Below are positions 9,432-17,137 of a stretch of 64,000 nt of DNA, piece by piece. Below the pieces are notes generated by a model. It saw only the letters and a program-made list of their open reading frames with translations. It did no database searches and was not told the DNA's origin. The stretch comes from Streptomyces sp. SN-593. Its GTDB lineage: Bacteria > Actinomycetota > Actinomycetes > Streptomycetales > Streptomycetaceae. The position numbers and the translations under genes are program-made. How positions within the stretch are numbered: position 1 is the stretch's first letter; every line of letters starts with the position of its first letter. The stretch covers positions 1,426,001 to 1,490,000 of the forward strand of contig NZ_AP018365.1 of assembly GCF_016756395.1 (NCBI RefSeq). Reading direction: 5' to 3'.

Positions 9432-9587
9432 CGCGCACTCTCCGCTCGTCCACTGCCTCCAGGGCACTGCGGAGCCTAGTGAACTTCTCAACCAACGAGA
9501 CGTCTTGTCTCATCATGCGAACGGCGTGACGCTGGGAGGGCCGGGGCGCCGGGCACCGGGCGGCGGCGCCCCGGGCCGGACGGAGGC

Positions 9588-10157
9588 TCAGGAGGCGATG
9601 TAGAGGCTGGGACTGTCGACCTCGGGGCTGGCCCAGTAGTAGCCGTCGGGGAAGGTGATCCCGGTGACCGCGGCCGTGATGTACGTCCCCGCGCCGTGCG
9701 GCGTGTCGGTGGTCTGGCCGCCCAGGTTGGTGCTGTACGAGTAGCGCACCGTGCTCCGGGCCACCACGGAGCTGTTCTTCACCAGCGCCACCTGGACCGC
9801 GATGGTGTTGACCAGGTTGTTGCACTGGACGCTGCCGATGGCCTCCACCCCGCCGCCCGGGTACGCGCCCCCGTAGTAGCGCAGCGGGTCGCTGGCGGTG
9901 AGGGTGCAGGTGATCGTGTAGTACGGCGCGGTGGTCGAGGTGTGGGTGAAGCTGGTCGTCGCCACCGCCGGGGACACCACCGTGGCGGGCGCCGCGTGGG
10001 AGGCGGACAGGTACCCGGCGGCCGACCGGTCGGCGTTCGGGGCCGCGGCGCCCGCGGCACCGGCGGCGCCCACGGTGGTCGCGAGGGCCAGCGCGGCCCC
10101 CGTCAGCAGCCGCGCGGTACGGCGGCCGGATCTCTTTCGGCCGTGTTCCTGGGACAT
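9588..10157 (-). CDS. Hypothetical secreted protein
   Basis: A 189-residue protein with a basic N-terminus (KRSGRRTAR), a hydrophobic core rich in Ala/Leu and an AGAAA-type cleavage region near residues 35-40, so it is probably exported. The mature part is Thr/Ser/Tyr-rich and predicted beta-sheet, with two cysteines (in TCTLT and VQCNN) that could form a disulfide. No family is recognised. The ATG at 10157 is preceded by a GGGAGA ribosome site. It stands alone on the minus strand after a 1-kb gap. Confidence 0.7.
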   Translation of the reverse strand: MSQEHGRKRSGRRTARLLTGAALALATTVGAAGAAGAAAPNADRSAAGYLSASHAAPATVVSPAVATTSFTHTSTTAPYYTITCTLTASDPLRYYGGAYPGGGVEAIGSVQCNNLVNTIAVQVALVKNSSVVARSTVRYSYSTNLGGQTTDTPHGAGTYITAAVTGITFPDGYYWASPEVDSPSLYIAS

Positions 10158-11169
10158 CGGAGTCTCCCTGTGTCGTCGGTGAGGTGCCGGACGGGCGCGG
10201 GCAGGCGCGAGCGCGCCCGGGACGTGCCGTCCGGGTGTACGGGGCTTGCTTCGTGGTGGTGCTCGCGTGCCGTGCCGCGCCGTGCCGCGCCGCGTGCTGT
10301 GCCGTACGCCGTGCCGTGCCGTACGCCGTGCGCGGGCCGGTGCCCGCCGCGGCGCGCCGGCGTGGTGCCGTCGTGCACGGCGGCGCCCCGGCCGTCCGCC
10401 GCCCCGTGGCGGGCGGGGCGCGCCGCGCCGTGGTCACGTCACGGCCGGGCACCGGGCCGAACCGCCGCGGCGAACGCGGCGGGAGGAACGTGTGGTGTGG
10501 CTCAGCATCACCGGAAGCCCACACTCCGTCAATGAGCGCCGGAGAAGAGGCGAGATACCACCATAAGGGAGGCTGGCCGGTCCGCTACGGTCCCGGCGCC
10601 CCATCCGGCCACCCCGGACGGGGCACCCCGGCCCGGCCGCCCGGCGGCACCGCCGGGACCACCGCCCCCGCGGACGTGGGCGTACGCGCCAGGGCGCCAC
10701 ACGCCCGGGCACGCTCCCCGCACGGCCCGAGGGCTCGGCTCCTCCGCCGGCTTCCGCCCGGCCGTCCTGAACACGGCGTCCGCCGGGCCGTGTTCGCGCC
10801 ACCGGCCGGCCCCGTACGGGCGGCGGCCCGGCCACCCCGGGAACGCCGGCCGGAGCGGCCCGCTTCCGCGTGACCGGCGCACTCCCCCGGACACGGGAAG
10901 CCGCCTTCCGGCAATTTTCGGACTCCGTATGCTTTTCCCGCCCATCAGACCGTATGGACACCCGCGAACCCCTACACTCCGGACCCCGCCGGACCACGCG
11001 CCGCCCGACCCGCCACGCGCCGCCCGACCCGACCCCGTACCGGCCGCGCCGTACGCCACCGACCGGCCCCACCGGATGTGCGGCATCACCGGGCGGGGAT
11101 ACACCGCGCGCATATTCTCGGCATGATCGGGTCGGCGGTGGGAAAGCGGCGGCTCGGAGGTTGATAATC
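10158..11169. other. 1-kb divergent intergenic region without a convincing gene
   Basis: This separates the secreted-protein gene (minus) from the small hydrophobic gene (plus) and must carry both promoters. Between about 10265 and 10335 it is low-complexity, built from repeats of GCCGTGCCGCGCC and GCCGTACGCCGTGCC. Open frames here are long but have compositions expected of stop-poor GC-rich DNA. A 24-codon frame behind GGGAGGAAC near 10490-10566 is noted but not called. Confidence 0.5.
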
Positions 11170-11340
11170 ATGGGACCGTTGCTCCTCGTTCTTCTGCTGG
11201 CTCTGATCCTCTTCGGTGCGGGATTCGCGCTGAAGATTCTCTGGTGGGTCGCCGTGGTCGTGCTGGTGGTCTGGCTGCTGGGCTTCGTGGTCCGCTCCAC
11301 GCACTCCGGCGGTGGGCGTAGCCGCTGGTACCGCTGGTGA
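11170..11340 (+). CDS. Small hydrophobic membrane protein (paralogue of the gene at 2278)
   Basis: A 56-residue, two-helix membrane protein with a short polar Arg/Ser tail ending RSRWYRW. It differs from the copy at 2278-2448 by only a minority of residues, mostly conservative. A GGAGG ribosome site lies about ten bases before the ATG at 11170. It is followed 197 bp later by a CsbD-type stress gene on the same strand, which suggests a general-stress setting, but no direct function can be read from the sequence. Confidence 0.85.
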   Translation: MGPLLLVLLLALILFGAGFALKILWWVAVVVLVVWLLGFVVRSTHSGGGRSRWYRW

Positions 11341-11537
11341 CGCGGCGAGTGCACGCCGTATCGCCGTATTGACGTCGCCGCCGGGGGAATACATCCCGCA
11401 TTCGGGGAAAGGCGCCGTGAAGTCGGGGCGTGTGATCGCGTGACCGTTTCCCCGGTGGCGCCGAGCGCATCCCCTTCCCGGATTTCTGCGGGACCTGCGC
11501 GGCAGGTACATCCGCAGCGCGAGAAAAAGGAGTTGTG

Positions 11538-11723
11538 ATGAGCACCGATGACAAGACCAAGGCCAAGGTCGAGCAGGGCAAGGGCAAGCTCAAGGAGACC
11601 GCCGGCCGCGCGGTCGGCAACGAGCGGCTGGAGGCCGAGGGCCGCGCGGAGCAGGCGAAGGGCGATGTCCGCGCCGCGGGCGAGAAGGCCAAGGACGCCG
11701 CCAAGGACGCTTTCGGGAACTGA
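11538..11723 (+). CDS. CsbD family stress-response protein
   Basis: A 61-residue highly charged, predicted helical protein: lysine/glutamate-rich N-terminus (MSTDDKTKAKVEQGKGKLKE), then AVGNERLEAEGRAEQAKGDVR, which is the CsbD (UPF0337) signature of repeated KGK/AKG heptads. CsbD proteins are small soluble general-stress proteins whose biochemical role is not known. AAGGAG lies five bases before the ATG at 11538, which is preferred to the GTG at 11535. A very strong terminator follows. Confidence 0.92.
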   Translation: MSTDDKTKAKVEQGKGKLKETAGRAVGNERLEAEGRAEQAKGDVRAAGEKAKDAAKDAFGN

Positions 11724-11744
11724 CCCCGTCCTCGGTCCGCCCCG

Positions 11745-11799
11745 GACACGACGGCGGCGGCCCACCGCGATCGACGCGGTGGGCCGCCGCCGTCGTGTC
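11745..11799 (+). terminator. Very long perfect hairpin terminator after csbD-like gene
   Basis: Two perfectly complementary 25-base arms, 11745-11769 and 11775-11799, enclose a five-base loop (ATCGA). It begins 21 bp after the CsbD stop codon. There is no U-tract. Confidence 0.9.
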
Positions 11800-11831
11800 A
11801 CACCCGCACGACCCGGCGGAGGCCGGGGACG

Positions 11832-11968
11832 TCAGCCGTCGCACCCGACCAGTCCGGCGAGTGCCGCGTCGAGGATCGGCTGCCGGTACTCCGGGGTGCC
11901 GGCGATCTTCGCGACGGCCACCACGCGATCGAGGATCTGGTCGAGGTCGACGCGCGGCGCGCCGAGGA
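11832..11968 (-). pseudogene. 3' fragment of an unidentified gene
   Basis: On the minus strand the last ~45 codons before the stop at 11832 look like genuine protein: DLDQILDRVVAVAKIAGTPE, then YRQPILDAALAGLVGCDG. Upstream the frame runs into the antisense of the LLM pseudogene and loses that character. It is therefore probably the C-terminal remnant of a gene cut by a rearrangement. I do not recognise the family. Confidence 0.35.
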
Positions 11969-11976
11969 GGCCCTGC

Positions 11977-12752
11977 GTCGACCGGATCAGCGTCACGGAC
12001 CACGTCCGGCAGATGCCGACGCTCGGACCGCCCGAGCACGAGATGCGGGAGGCGTACACGAGGCTCGGTTGGCTGGCGGCGAAGACCGAACGGGTGAAGC
12101 TGCTCGCGCTGGTGACCGCGGTCGTCTTCCGCGAGCCCGGGCTCCTCGCGAAGGCCGTGACCACCCTCGACGTGCTGTCCGGCGGCCGGGCGGTCCTCGG
12201 CATCGGCGCGGCGGCGCACGCGGACACGCACGCGGACGCGGCCGGCCCTTCCCGCCGGTCGCCGAGCGGATCGAGCGGCTCAGGAGGCGCTGCGCGTCGT
12301 CCGGCACATGTGGAGTGGTTAGGAGGGCCCGTTCGACGGCCGGCACTACCGCCCGGCCCGTACGCCCAACTCCCGGCAGGCGCTGTCCCTCCGCACCCGA
12401 CGATCCTGGTCGGAGGCGAGGGCGGGAGGAAGACGCTGAAGCGCGTCGCCCGCCACGCCGGCGCGTGCACCATCGGCGTGTACGACCTCGACGCGACGCC
12501 CGCCAACTGGACGTCTTCCGCCGGCACTGCGCCGACGAGGGCCGCGATGACGACCGGATGGATAAGACGGCAGGGCATCGCTTCGACCTGGGGAGGAACG
12601 GCGAGACGTCAACAGGACGTCGAGCACCTGCACGCGGTCGCCGAAGTGGCATCACCCAGCCCCACGGCCCCCTGCTCCGGGTCGGCGAACCCGGTCGGCT
12701 CGACCCGTTCGGCGAGCGGGTCGTCCCCGCCGTCGCGACGTTCCGGCCGACG
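11977..12752 (+). pseudogene. Decayed LLM class F420-dependent oxidoreductase
   Basis: Reading across frames recovers a luciferase-like monooxygenase-family protein. The first part, DRISVTDHVRQMPTLGPPEHE through ERVKLLALVTAVVFREPGL and TTLDVLSGGRAVLGIGAA, is in one frame. FPPVAERIERL, VRHMW and EGPFDGRHYRPARTPNS follow in another, with a TAG at 12320-12322. HPTILVGGEGGRKTLKRVARHAGACTIG is in a third, and a tail ending DPFGERVVPAVATFRP comes later. At least three frameshifts plus the stop, and a missing N-terminus, make it non-functional. Intact relatives use F420 to oxidise or reduce small substrates. Confidence 0.8.
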
Positions 12753-12993
12753 GTCCCGACGCGGAAACCCATGCCGGATGCCCGACTGGCCCGGGTGAGC
12801 GAACTGCGAGCGACCGAGACGTCGTGCGGTCGGAGAGCGGCCGTCGCCTCGCCGGTCCCGGCATACCGCCGCGCATGGATGACGGGCTTCCCGCGCGTGC
12901 TCCTACGTCGCGCGCGTGATGCTTCGCGGGCAGCCGGTGCCGGCGCGGGCGCGTTGTCCTCGGCGTTGGGACTCGGCATTGGATGATCGCGGT

Positions 12994-13587
12994 ATGCGTA
13001 CCCGACCGGTAGTGGTCTTCGATGGGGACTGTGCCTTCTGCACGGCCTCGGTTCAGTTCGGCGAGCGGTGGCTGCGGCCCCGTTGTGATTTCACGCCGTG
13101 GCAGCGCGCGGATCTACGGTCACTGGGGCTCGAGCAGCAGCGAGCTGAGTACGAAGTGCTCTGGGTGACGCCCGCAGGCGTGGTGTACGGAGGCGTCCAG
13201 GCCGTCGCGCAGCTGTTGCTCAGTTTCGGCAACACCGTCGGCGGCAACACCGTGGGCGGTGGCAACACGATCGGCGGTGGCAACACCGTCGGGGGTGGCA
13301 ACACCGTCGGGGGCAGCACCGTCGGCGGCAATACGGCCGGCAACACCGCTGGCAACACCGGCGGCGACCACGGGAAGCCTCCGCACGAGGAGAAGCCGCC
13401 GCAGCACGGCAAGCCCCCTTACGACGAGAAGCCCTCCTACGGCGACACCCCTCCCTCTGAGGGCAAGCCCACGTACGGCGACAACCCGACGTACGGCGAC
13501 AACCCCTCGTACGGAGACACGCCGCAGCAGTCGGACGATGACTACCCCTGGGCGCAGAAGGCGAAGGAGCAGGAACAGGAGAGCTAG
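12994..13587 (+). CDS. DCC-type thiol-disulfide oxidoreductase domain fused to a repetitive tail
   Basis: A 197-residue protein of two unlike parts. Residues 1-~78 are the N-terminal half of a DCC (DUF393) protein: FDGDCAFCTASVQF carries the DGxCxxC redox motif, and VTPAGVVYGGVQAVAQLLLS is also typical. The rest of the domain is missing. From ~79 the protein is a run of GNTVGG/GGNTIG units (nucleotides ~13228-13362), then a hydrophilic tail of KPP, KPSYGD, NPTYGD and EEK repeats ending AKEQEQES. No signal peptide is seen. It precedes DUF5819 and HTTM genes, partners that DCC proteins often have. A terminator follows at 13619. Either a chimera or a diverged functional protein. Confidence 0.7.
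   Translation: MRTRPVVVFDGDCAFCTASVQFGERWLRPRCDFTPWQRADLRSLGLEQQRAEYEVLWVTPAGVVYGGVQAVAQLLLSFGNTVGGNTVGGGNTIGGGNTVGGGNTVGGSTVGGNTAGNTAGNTGGDHGKPPHEEKPPQHGKPPYDEKPSYGDTPPSEGKPTYGDNPTYGDNPSYGDTPQQSDDDYPWAQKAKEQEQES
13228..13362 (+). repeat. In-frame GNTVGG-coding tandem repeat
   Basis: About eight imperfect copies of an 18-21-base unit centred on GGCAACACCGTCGG, encoding Gly-Asn-Thr-Val/Ile-Gly-Gly. Copies are more alike in the middle and degrade to NTAGNTAGNTGG at the 3' end. The repeat begins exactly where homology to DCC proteins stops. Confidence 0.8.
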
Positions 13588-13618
13588 GCCCAGGAGCACT
13601 GATGCATCAACCCGTCCT

Positions 13619-13652
13619 GGCCCGGCCGACGCTGCGACGCGTCTGCCGGGCC
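13619..13652 (+). terminator. Hairpin terminator after the DCC-repeat gene
   Basis: Nested inverted repeats: outer GGCCCGGC (13619-13626) with GCCGGGCC (13645-13652), inner GACGC (13628-13632) with GCGTC (13639-13643), one mismatched base on each side between them and a six-base loop. It begins 31 bp after the stop at 13587, supporting that stop as the true gene end. Confidence 0.7.
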
Positions 13653-13713
13653 GGGCCTCCTGGCTCTCCAGGTACGGGGAAGTTCAGCGGAACGTTGTGA
13701 GAGGAGGGCCGGG

Positions 13714-14481
13714 ATGACAACGACTGGCCCAGAAGGCGTACTGAGCGGGGGCCGGCCGGTGGACGTGAAAGCGCCGGACGCCGCCTCGTCGCGCGGCCAC
13801 GGCACTGTGCCCACCGCGCTGCCGGACCGACGAGGAGACAACCCACCCGGAGGGCCGGACGCGCCTGCCGCCCTGCCGCCTGTACTGCGGAAGGCGACCA
13901 GGAGCATCTCCGTCATGCTGGTGTGCTTCGCTCTCCTGCACCTGTTCTTCCTTTTCCTGCACGTCGCGCCAGAGAACCAGATCTCCCGGCGCTACGCCGG
14001 GCAGATCCAGAGCTGGGTCTTCCCGTTCTTCGAGCAGAACTGGCGCCTGTTCGCCCCCGACCCCGAGTCGGCCGTCCCCCAGATCTCGGTCCGCACGGCC
14101 CACACCTCCGCAGACGGTCACTACCAGGTCAGCGCCTGGTTCGACCTCACAGCGATCGACAACGCAGGCGTCAGGCACAACCCCTTCCCGAGCCACACCA
14201 CGCAGAACATGCTCCGCAGGGCATGGACCGGCTACCTCGACTCCCACAGCACCAGCGACGTGTCCTACACCGACCGCGCGAAGATGTGGCAGGAATACCT
14301 GCGGAACATCGCCGTCGACCGTGTCGACACGCGGCCCGGCGCCGTCGAATGGGTCCAACTCCGCGTCCGCACGAGCCCGGTGCCCAACTACGACGCCGCC
14401 GGTCACACTCACCCGCTGCCGCCCTCGGCGGTCGACACCCGCAAACTGCCCTGGTGGAAGGTGACCGCCCATGACCACTGA
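13714..14481 (+). CDS. DUF5819 family membrane-anchored protein
   Basis: A 255-residue protein. After a polar N-terminus (~1-55) there is one strong membrane segment, ISVMLVCFALLHLFFLFLHV (~67-86), followed by an extracytoplasmic domain opening with the family hallmark FFEQNWRLFAPDP and then VPQISVRTAH. This is the DUF5819 pattern, which has the same one-helix-plus-domain design as SdpA proteins of SDP-type peptide-toxin systems. It overlaps the following HTTM gene by 11 bp, a pairing seen in other actinomycetes. The ATG at 13714 follows an AGGAGG-like site. Its biochemical function is unknown; a joint role with HTTM in modifying or exporting a partner is inferred. Confidence 0.85.
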   Translation: MTTTGPEGVLSGGRPVDVKAPDAASSRGHGTVPTALPDRRGDNPPGGPDAPAALPPVLRKATRSISVMLVCFALLHLFFLFLHVAPENQISRRYAGQIQSWVFPFFEQNWRLFAPDPESAVPQISVRTAHTSADGHYQVSAWFDLTAIDNAGVRHNPFPSHTTQNMLRRAWTGYLDSHSTSDVSYTDRAKMWQEYLRNIAVDRVDTRPGAVEWVQLRVRTSPVPNYDAAGHTHPLPPSAVDTRKLPWWKVTAHDH

Positions 14482-15640
14482 CCGGAACACGACACCCCGG
14501 CCTGCCATGAGCACCGGCCCCGGTCTCGTGCGGGCAGCCCGGGCCAGTCTCGGCGGCTTGATCACCCTGCTCACCACCCGCCATGTCTCGCTCTACGCGG
14601 CGGCGGTCCTGCGCTTCGGCTACGGCCTGTGCTATCTCGTGTTCCTGCTCCGCGAATTCCCGCACCGAGACGAGATCTGGGGTCCCGACTCCCCGTGGAC
14701 CCCGGCGCTCGCGCACCAACTCTTCGCTCAAACCGGCTGGTTCAGCTTCCTCACCCTCTCCAACAGCCTGATCTACTTCGACTTCTGCTACGCGGCGGCC
14801 ATCATCGTCTGCGCGCTGTTCCTGCTGGGCTGGCGGACCCGGGCCATGTCCGTGGCTTTCGCCCTCGTCGTGGCCTCATTCCACGCGCGGGCCATCTTCA
14901 TGACCGACGGAGGGGACAACCTGGTTCTCCTGATGGCCTTGTACCTCACCGCGACTGCCTGCGGCCGACGCTGGTCGCTGGACGCGCGGCGCGAAGACCG
15001 TCGGGTACGACCCCGCGGCCGGGCCCCACGGCAGGCCGGCAACGACGTGTGGACCCCGCTCAGCCTGGCCCGGCAACCGGTGGTCACAGCCCTCCACAAC
15101 TGCGGCATGTTCGTCATCTGTGCCCAGGTGTGTCTCCTTTACGGCTCCGCGGGCCTGTACAAGGTGCAGGGCAGTTCGTGGCAATCGGGAACCGCCCTGC
15201 ACTACGTCGTGAACCTCGACCTCTTCAGGCCCTGGCCCGCGCTGTCCGCGCTCCTCGACCACTACCCCCTCCTCCTCGCGGTGCTCGGCTACCTCACCGT
15301 GCTGATCCAAGTGGCCTTCCCCTTCGCCCTGTTCAGCCGCCTGAAATACGTGCTGCTCGTCATGCTCCTGGCCATGCACCTCGGCATCGCCGTCCTCCTC
15401 GGGCTCCCGCTCTTCTCCGCCGCCATGATCGTCGCCGACGCCGCCTTCCTGCCTGACCGCTTCTACCGCGCGGCGGCACACACCGCCCGCCGCGTCCTCG
15501 ACCGTCTGCGCACCCACGCATCCACCACGCCCTCCCCGCACGTGGCGATGGTGCCGTCGCAGCCGGGGGAACCCGGTCTTCCCAGGTCCGGAGACGACCC
15601 GGCCCTCCCCGCCGGCGTCCGCGCACGCGGTCAGAAGTAA
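14471..15640 (+). CDS. HTTM domain membrane protein (SdpB / vitamin K-dependent carboxylase-like)
   Basis: A 389-residue polytopic membrane protein with about seven to eight helices, e.g. FGYGLCYLVFLL, YAAAIIVCALFLLGW, LVLLMALYLTATACG, NCGMFVICAQVCLLYGSAGLYKV and FPFALFSRLKYVLLVMLLAMHLGIAVLLGL. The LYGSAGLYKVQGSSWQSGTALHYV block and the MHLGIAVLLGLPLFS block are characteristic of HTTM proteins, relatives of the gamma-glutamyl carboxylase membrane region and of SdpB. The ATG at 14471 lies inside the end of the DUF5819 gene, so the two are translationally coupled. Catalytic lysines of true carboxylases cannot be assigned. Confidence 0.88.
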   Translation: MTTDRNTTPRPAMSTGPGLVRAARASLGGLITLLTTRHVSLYAAAVLRFGYGLCYLVFLLREFPHRDEIWGPDSPWTPALAHQLFAQTGWFSFLTLSNSLIYFDFCYAAAIIVCALFLLGWRTRAMSVAFALVVASFHARAIFMTDGGDNLVLLMALYLTATACGRRWSLDARREDRRVRPRGRAPRQAGNDVWTPLSLARQPVVTALHNCGMFVICAQVCLLYGSAGLYKVQGSSWQSGTALHYVVNLDLFRPWPALSALLDHYPLLLAVLGYLTVLIQVAFPFALFSRLKYVLLVMLLAMHLGIAVLLGLPLFSAAMIVADAAFLPDRFYRAAAHTARRVLDRLRTHASTTPSPHVAMVPSQPGEPGLPRSGDDPALPAGVRARGQK

Positions 15641-15646
15641 CCGGCG

Positions 15647-15853
15647 GGGTCCAGTGACGGGCATCGCCGCCCGGCCCGGTCGCTACCGTGCTCGTGCCGC
15701 GGGGACCGTGGCCGTTCTCCCCGCTGATGACGGCCTGACGGGCGCGCTTGTTCAGCGCGATGACACGCACGTGCCAGTGGTGAGCGGTTTCGGCACAAGC
15801 GATCGCGGAGTCGAGCAGGCGCGTGGCCCGTTCGGCGTCGGGCGCGGTCGGGC
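15647..15853 (-). other. Gene-scrap segment, unassigned
   Basis: The minus strand in this stretch encodes ERATRLLDSAIACAETAHHW and VRVIALNKRARQAVISG, which look like real helical protein but have no proper start or stop of their own and no family I recognise. It adjoins the NIPSNAP remnant and is probably another decayed fragment. Confidence 0.3.
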
Positions 15854-16402
15854 TCAGTGAAGGGGTGGGATGAGGGTGCGGACGCCGATCGTGGAGGTGG
15901 CGTGGGCGGTGTTCTGCGGGCCGTTCTCCGGCGGCCAGATCCCCCGGTCGTCGTGGGACTCCTTGCGGATCTCCAGCCGTGCGTCGAGGTCGGAACGGCC
16001 AGATGTGCGTGATCCTGGGGATACCGTCCAGGCCGTACATGGCCGCGGTCAGGGGGTACATCCGGGTCCGTTCGGGCACCGCTATCCGCCAGCCGTTCAT
16101 CGTGGGGGTCAGGCCGCCCAGCCGCAGGTGGTAGGTGCGGAACTCGTACACGCCGCCGTAGCCGCCCGTGGTGACCTCCGGGAGGAACGGGAACATGCGG
16201 TAGGTCTCCACCGTGAAGTGGTCGAGGTGATCGCCGATGCCGAACGGATCGGTGCTGGTGAGCAGGCGCTCGCGCTCCCGCGCCAGTTCCGCGGCGTCCT
16301 CGAAGCCCCGCAGCACCAGCAGGCGGCGCCCGAAGATCTCGCCGCGCTCGGTCTCCCAGCAGCCCAGCAGCACCCCCGGCGCACCGGCCGCGTAGGACTC
16401 CA
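15854..16402 (-). pseudogene. NIPSNAP family protein remnant, frameshifted and 5'-truncated
   Basis: The minus strand encodes most of a NIPSNAP protein: APGVLLGCWETERGEIFGRR, FGIGDHLDHFTVETYRMFPFLP, then GGVYEFRTYHLRLGGLTPTM, IAVPERTRMYPLTAAMYGLDG and RITHIWPF. At about 15990 a one-base frameshift interrupts it, and the natural ending (LDARLEIRKES through RTLIPPLH) continues in another frame to the stop at 15854. The N-terminal start is lost at 16402, where an oppositely oriented etfB fragment begins. Confidence 0.8.
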
Positions 16403-16403
16403 G

Positions 16404-16542
16404 CTGCGCAAGGCGCTGTCGATGGGTGCGGACAGGGGCGTGCACGTGGAGGACGACGCGCTGCACGGCACCGATGTGATCGGCACGTCCCTGGTGCTCG
16501 CCAAGGCGGTCGAGCACGTGGGCTTCGACCTGGTCGTGACAC
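16404..16542 (+). pseudogene. etfB: Internal fragment of electron transfer flavoprotein beta subunit (etfB)
   Basis: Forty-six codons read LRKALSMGADRGVHVEDDAL and GTDVIGTSLVLAKAVEHVGF ending DLVV, the well-conserved ADP-binding middle segment of ETF beta. Both ends of the gene are missing. It is followed after about 12 bases by an etfA fragment in the same orientation, as if a deletion had joined the middle of etfB to the early part of etfA. Confidence 0.85.
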
Positions 16543-16554
16543 GGGGCGGTCCGG

Positions 16555-16803
16555 GTGCTGGCCGCGGACGCGCCGGAGTTCGCGGACTATCTGGTGGTGC
16601 CGAAGGTGGACGCGTTGCAGGCGGCGGTCGCGGCCGTCGAGCCGCTGGCGGTGCTGGTGCCGTCGTCGGCGGAGGGCAAGGAGGTCGCCGCGCGGCTGGC
16701 GCTGCGGATCGGTCCGGGCATCCTCACCGACGCGGTCGACGTGGAGGCCGGCGGGGAGGGGGTGGTGGCCACGCAGTCGGTGTTCGCCGCCGCCTTCACC
16801 ACC
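16555..16803 (+). pseudogene. etfA: N-terminal-region fragment of electron transfer flavoprotein alpha subunit (etfA)
   Basis: About 83 codons in one frame: ADAPEFADYLVVPKVDALQA, AVLVPSSAEGKEVAARLALR, IGPGILTDAVDVEAGGEGVV and ATQSVFAAAFTT. This is the N-terminal domain of ETF alpha lacking roughly the first 55 residues and all of the C-terminal FAD domain. Homology stops at 16803, where a GntR fragment on the other strand begins. Confidence 0.85.
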
Positions 16804-17027
16804 CCGAGAGCGCGCGCGGAGTCGCGCGCTTCGGGGACGTCGGCCAGCTCCCTGTGTTCGGTCTCGATGTGCTGGGCGTCGTCCCTCCGGCTCAAGTCCA
16901 CGCGCATCAGCGGGAACAGGTGCACCTGGGAGCGGATCGCCTGCCATGCCCCCTCGGGGCGGCCATGGTGCGCGGCAGTGTAGGCAGCGTCGTGGAACTC
17001 GAAGCGGTCCAGGCGGACGTCCTGCAC
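16803..17027 (-). pseudogene. Fragment of a GntR family regulator (FCD ligand domain)
   Basis: The minus strand encodes RLDRFEFHDAAYTAAHHGRP, WQAIRSQVHLFPLMRVDLSR and HIETEHRELADVPEARDSAR, matching the metal-binding FCD domain of FadR-type GntR regulators (H of FHDAAY, HIETEH). The DNA-binding N-terminus and the last helices are absent. The ATG at 17027 is probably fortuitous. Confidence 0.65.
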
Positions 17028-17101
17028 GGGCTGAGCCTGGAGGGTCGGTGGTCGAACATCCGGCCGGAGGGGTGCGGGTGCTGGACACGGCCTGGGGGCG
17101 T

Positions 17102-17129
17102 GCGCTGGGGCGGGGTGCCGCCCCAGCGC
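17102..17129 (-). terminator. Hairpin terminator of the glutamic peptidase gene
   Basis: A perfect 12-bp stem (GCGCTGGGGCGG, 17102-17113, with its complement at 17118-17129) and a four-base loop, eight bases beyond the minus-strand stop at 17138. Confidence 0.8.
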
Positions 17130-17137
17130 CGGCGCGA

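Noticed and set aside
10482..10566. Short 24-codon frame beginning VWLSITGSPHSVNE behind a GGGAGGAAC sequence
   Set aside because: Has a fair ribosome site, but no recognised family, no second copy and no downstream partner; could be chance in a 1-kb gap.
11083..11392. GGGGATAC (11095) and GGGGGAATAC (11383) as SigB-type minus-10 boxes before the hydrophobic and CsbD genes
   Set aside because: Attractive for stress genes, but a matching minus-35 at the right distance was found for at most one of them.
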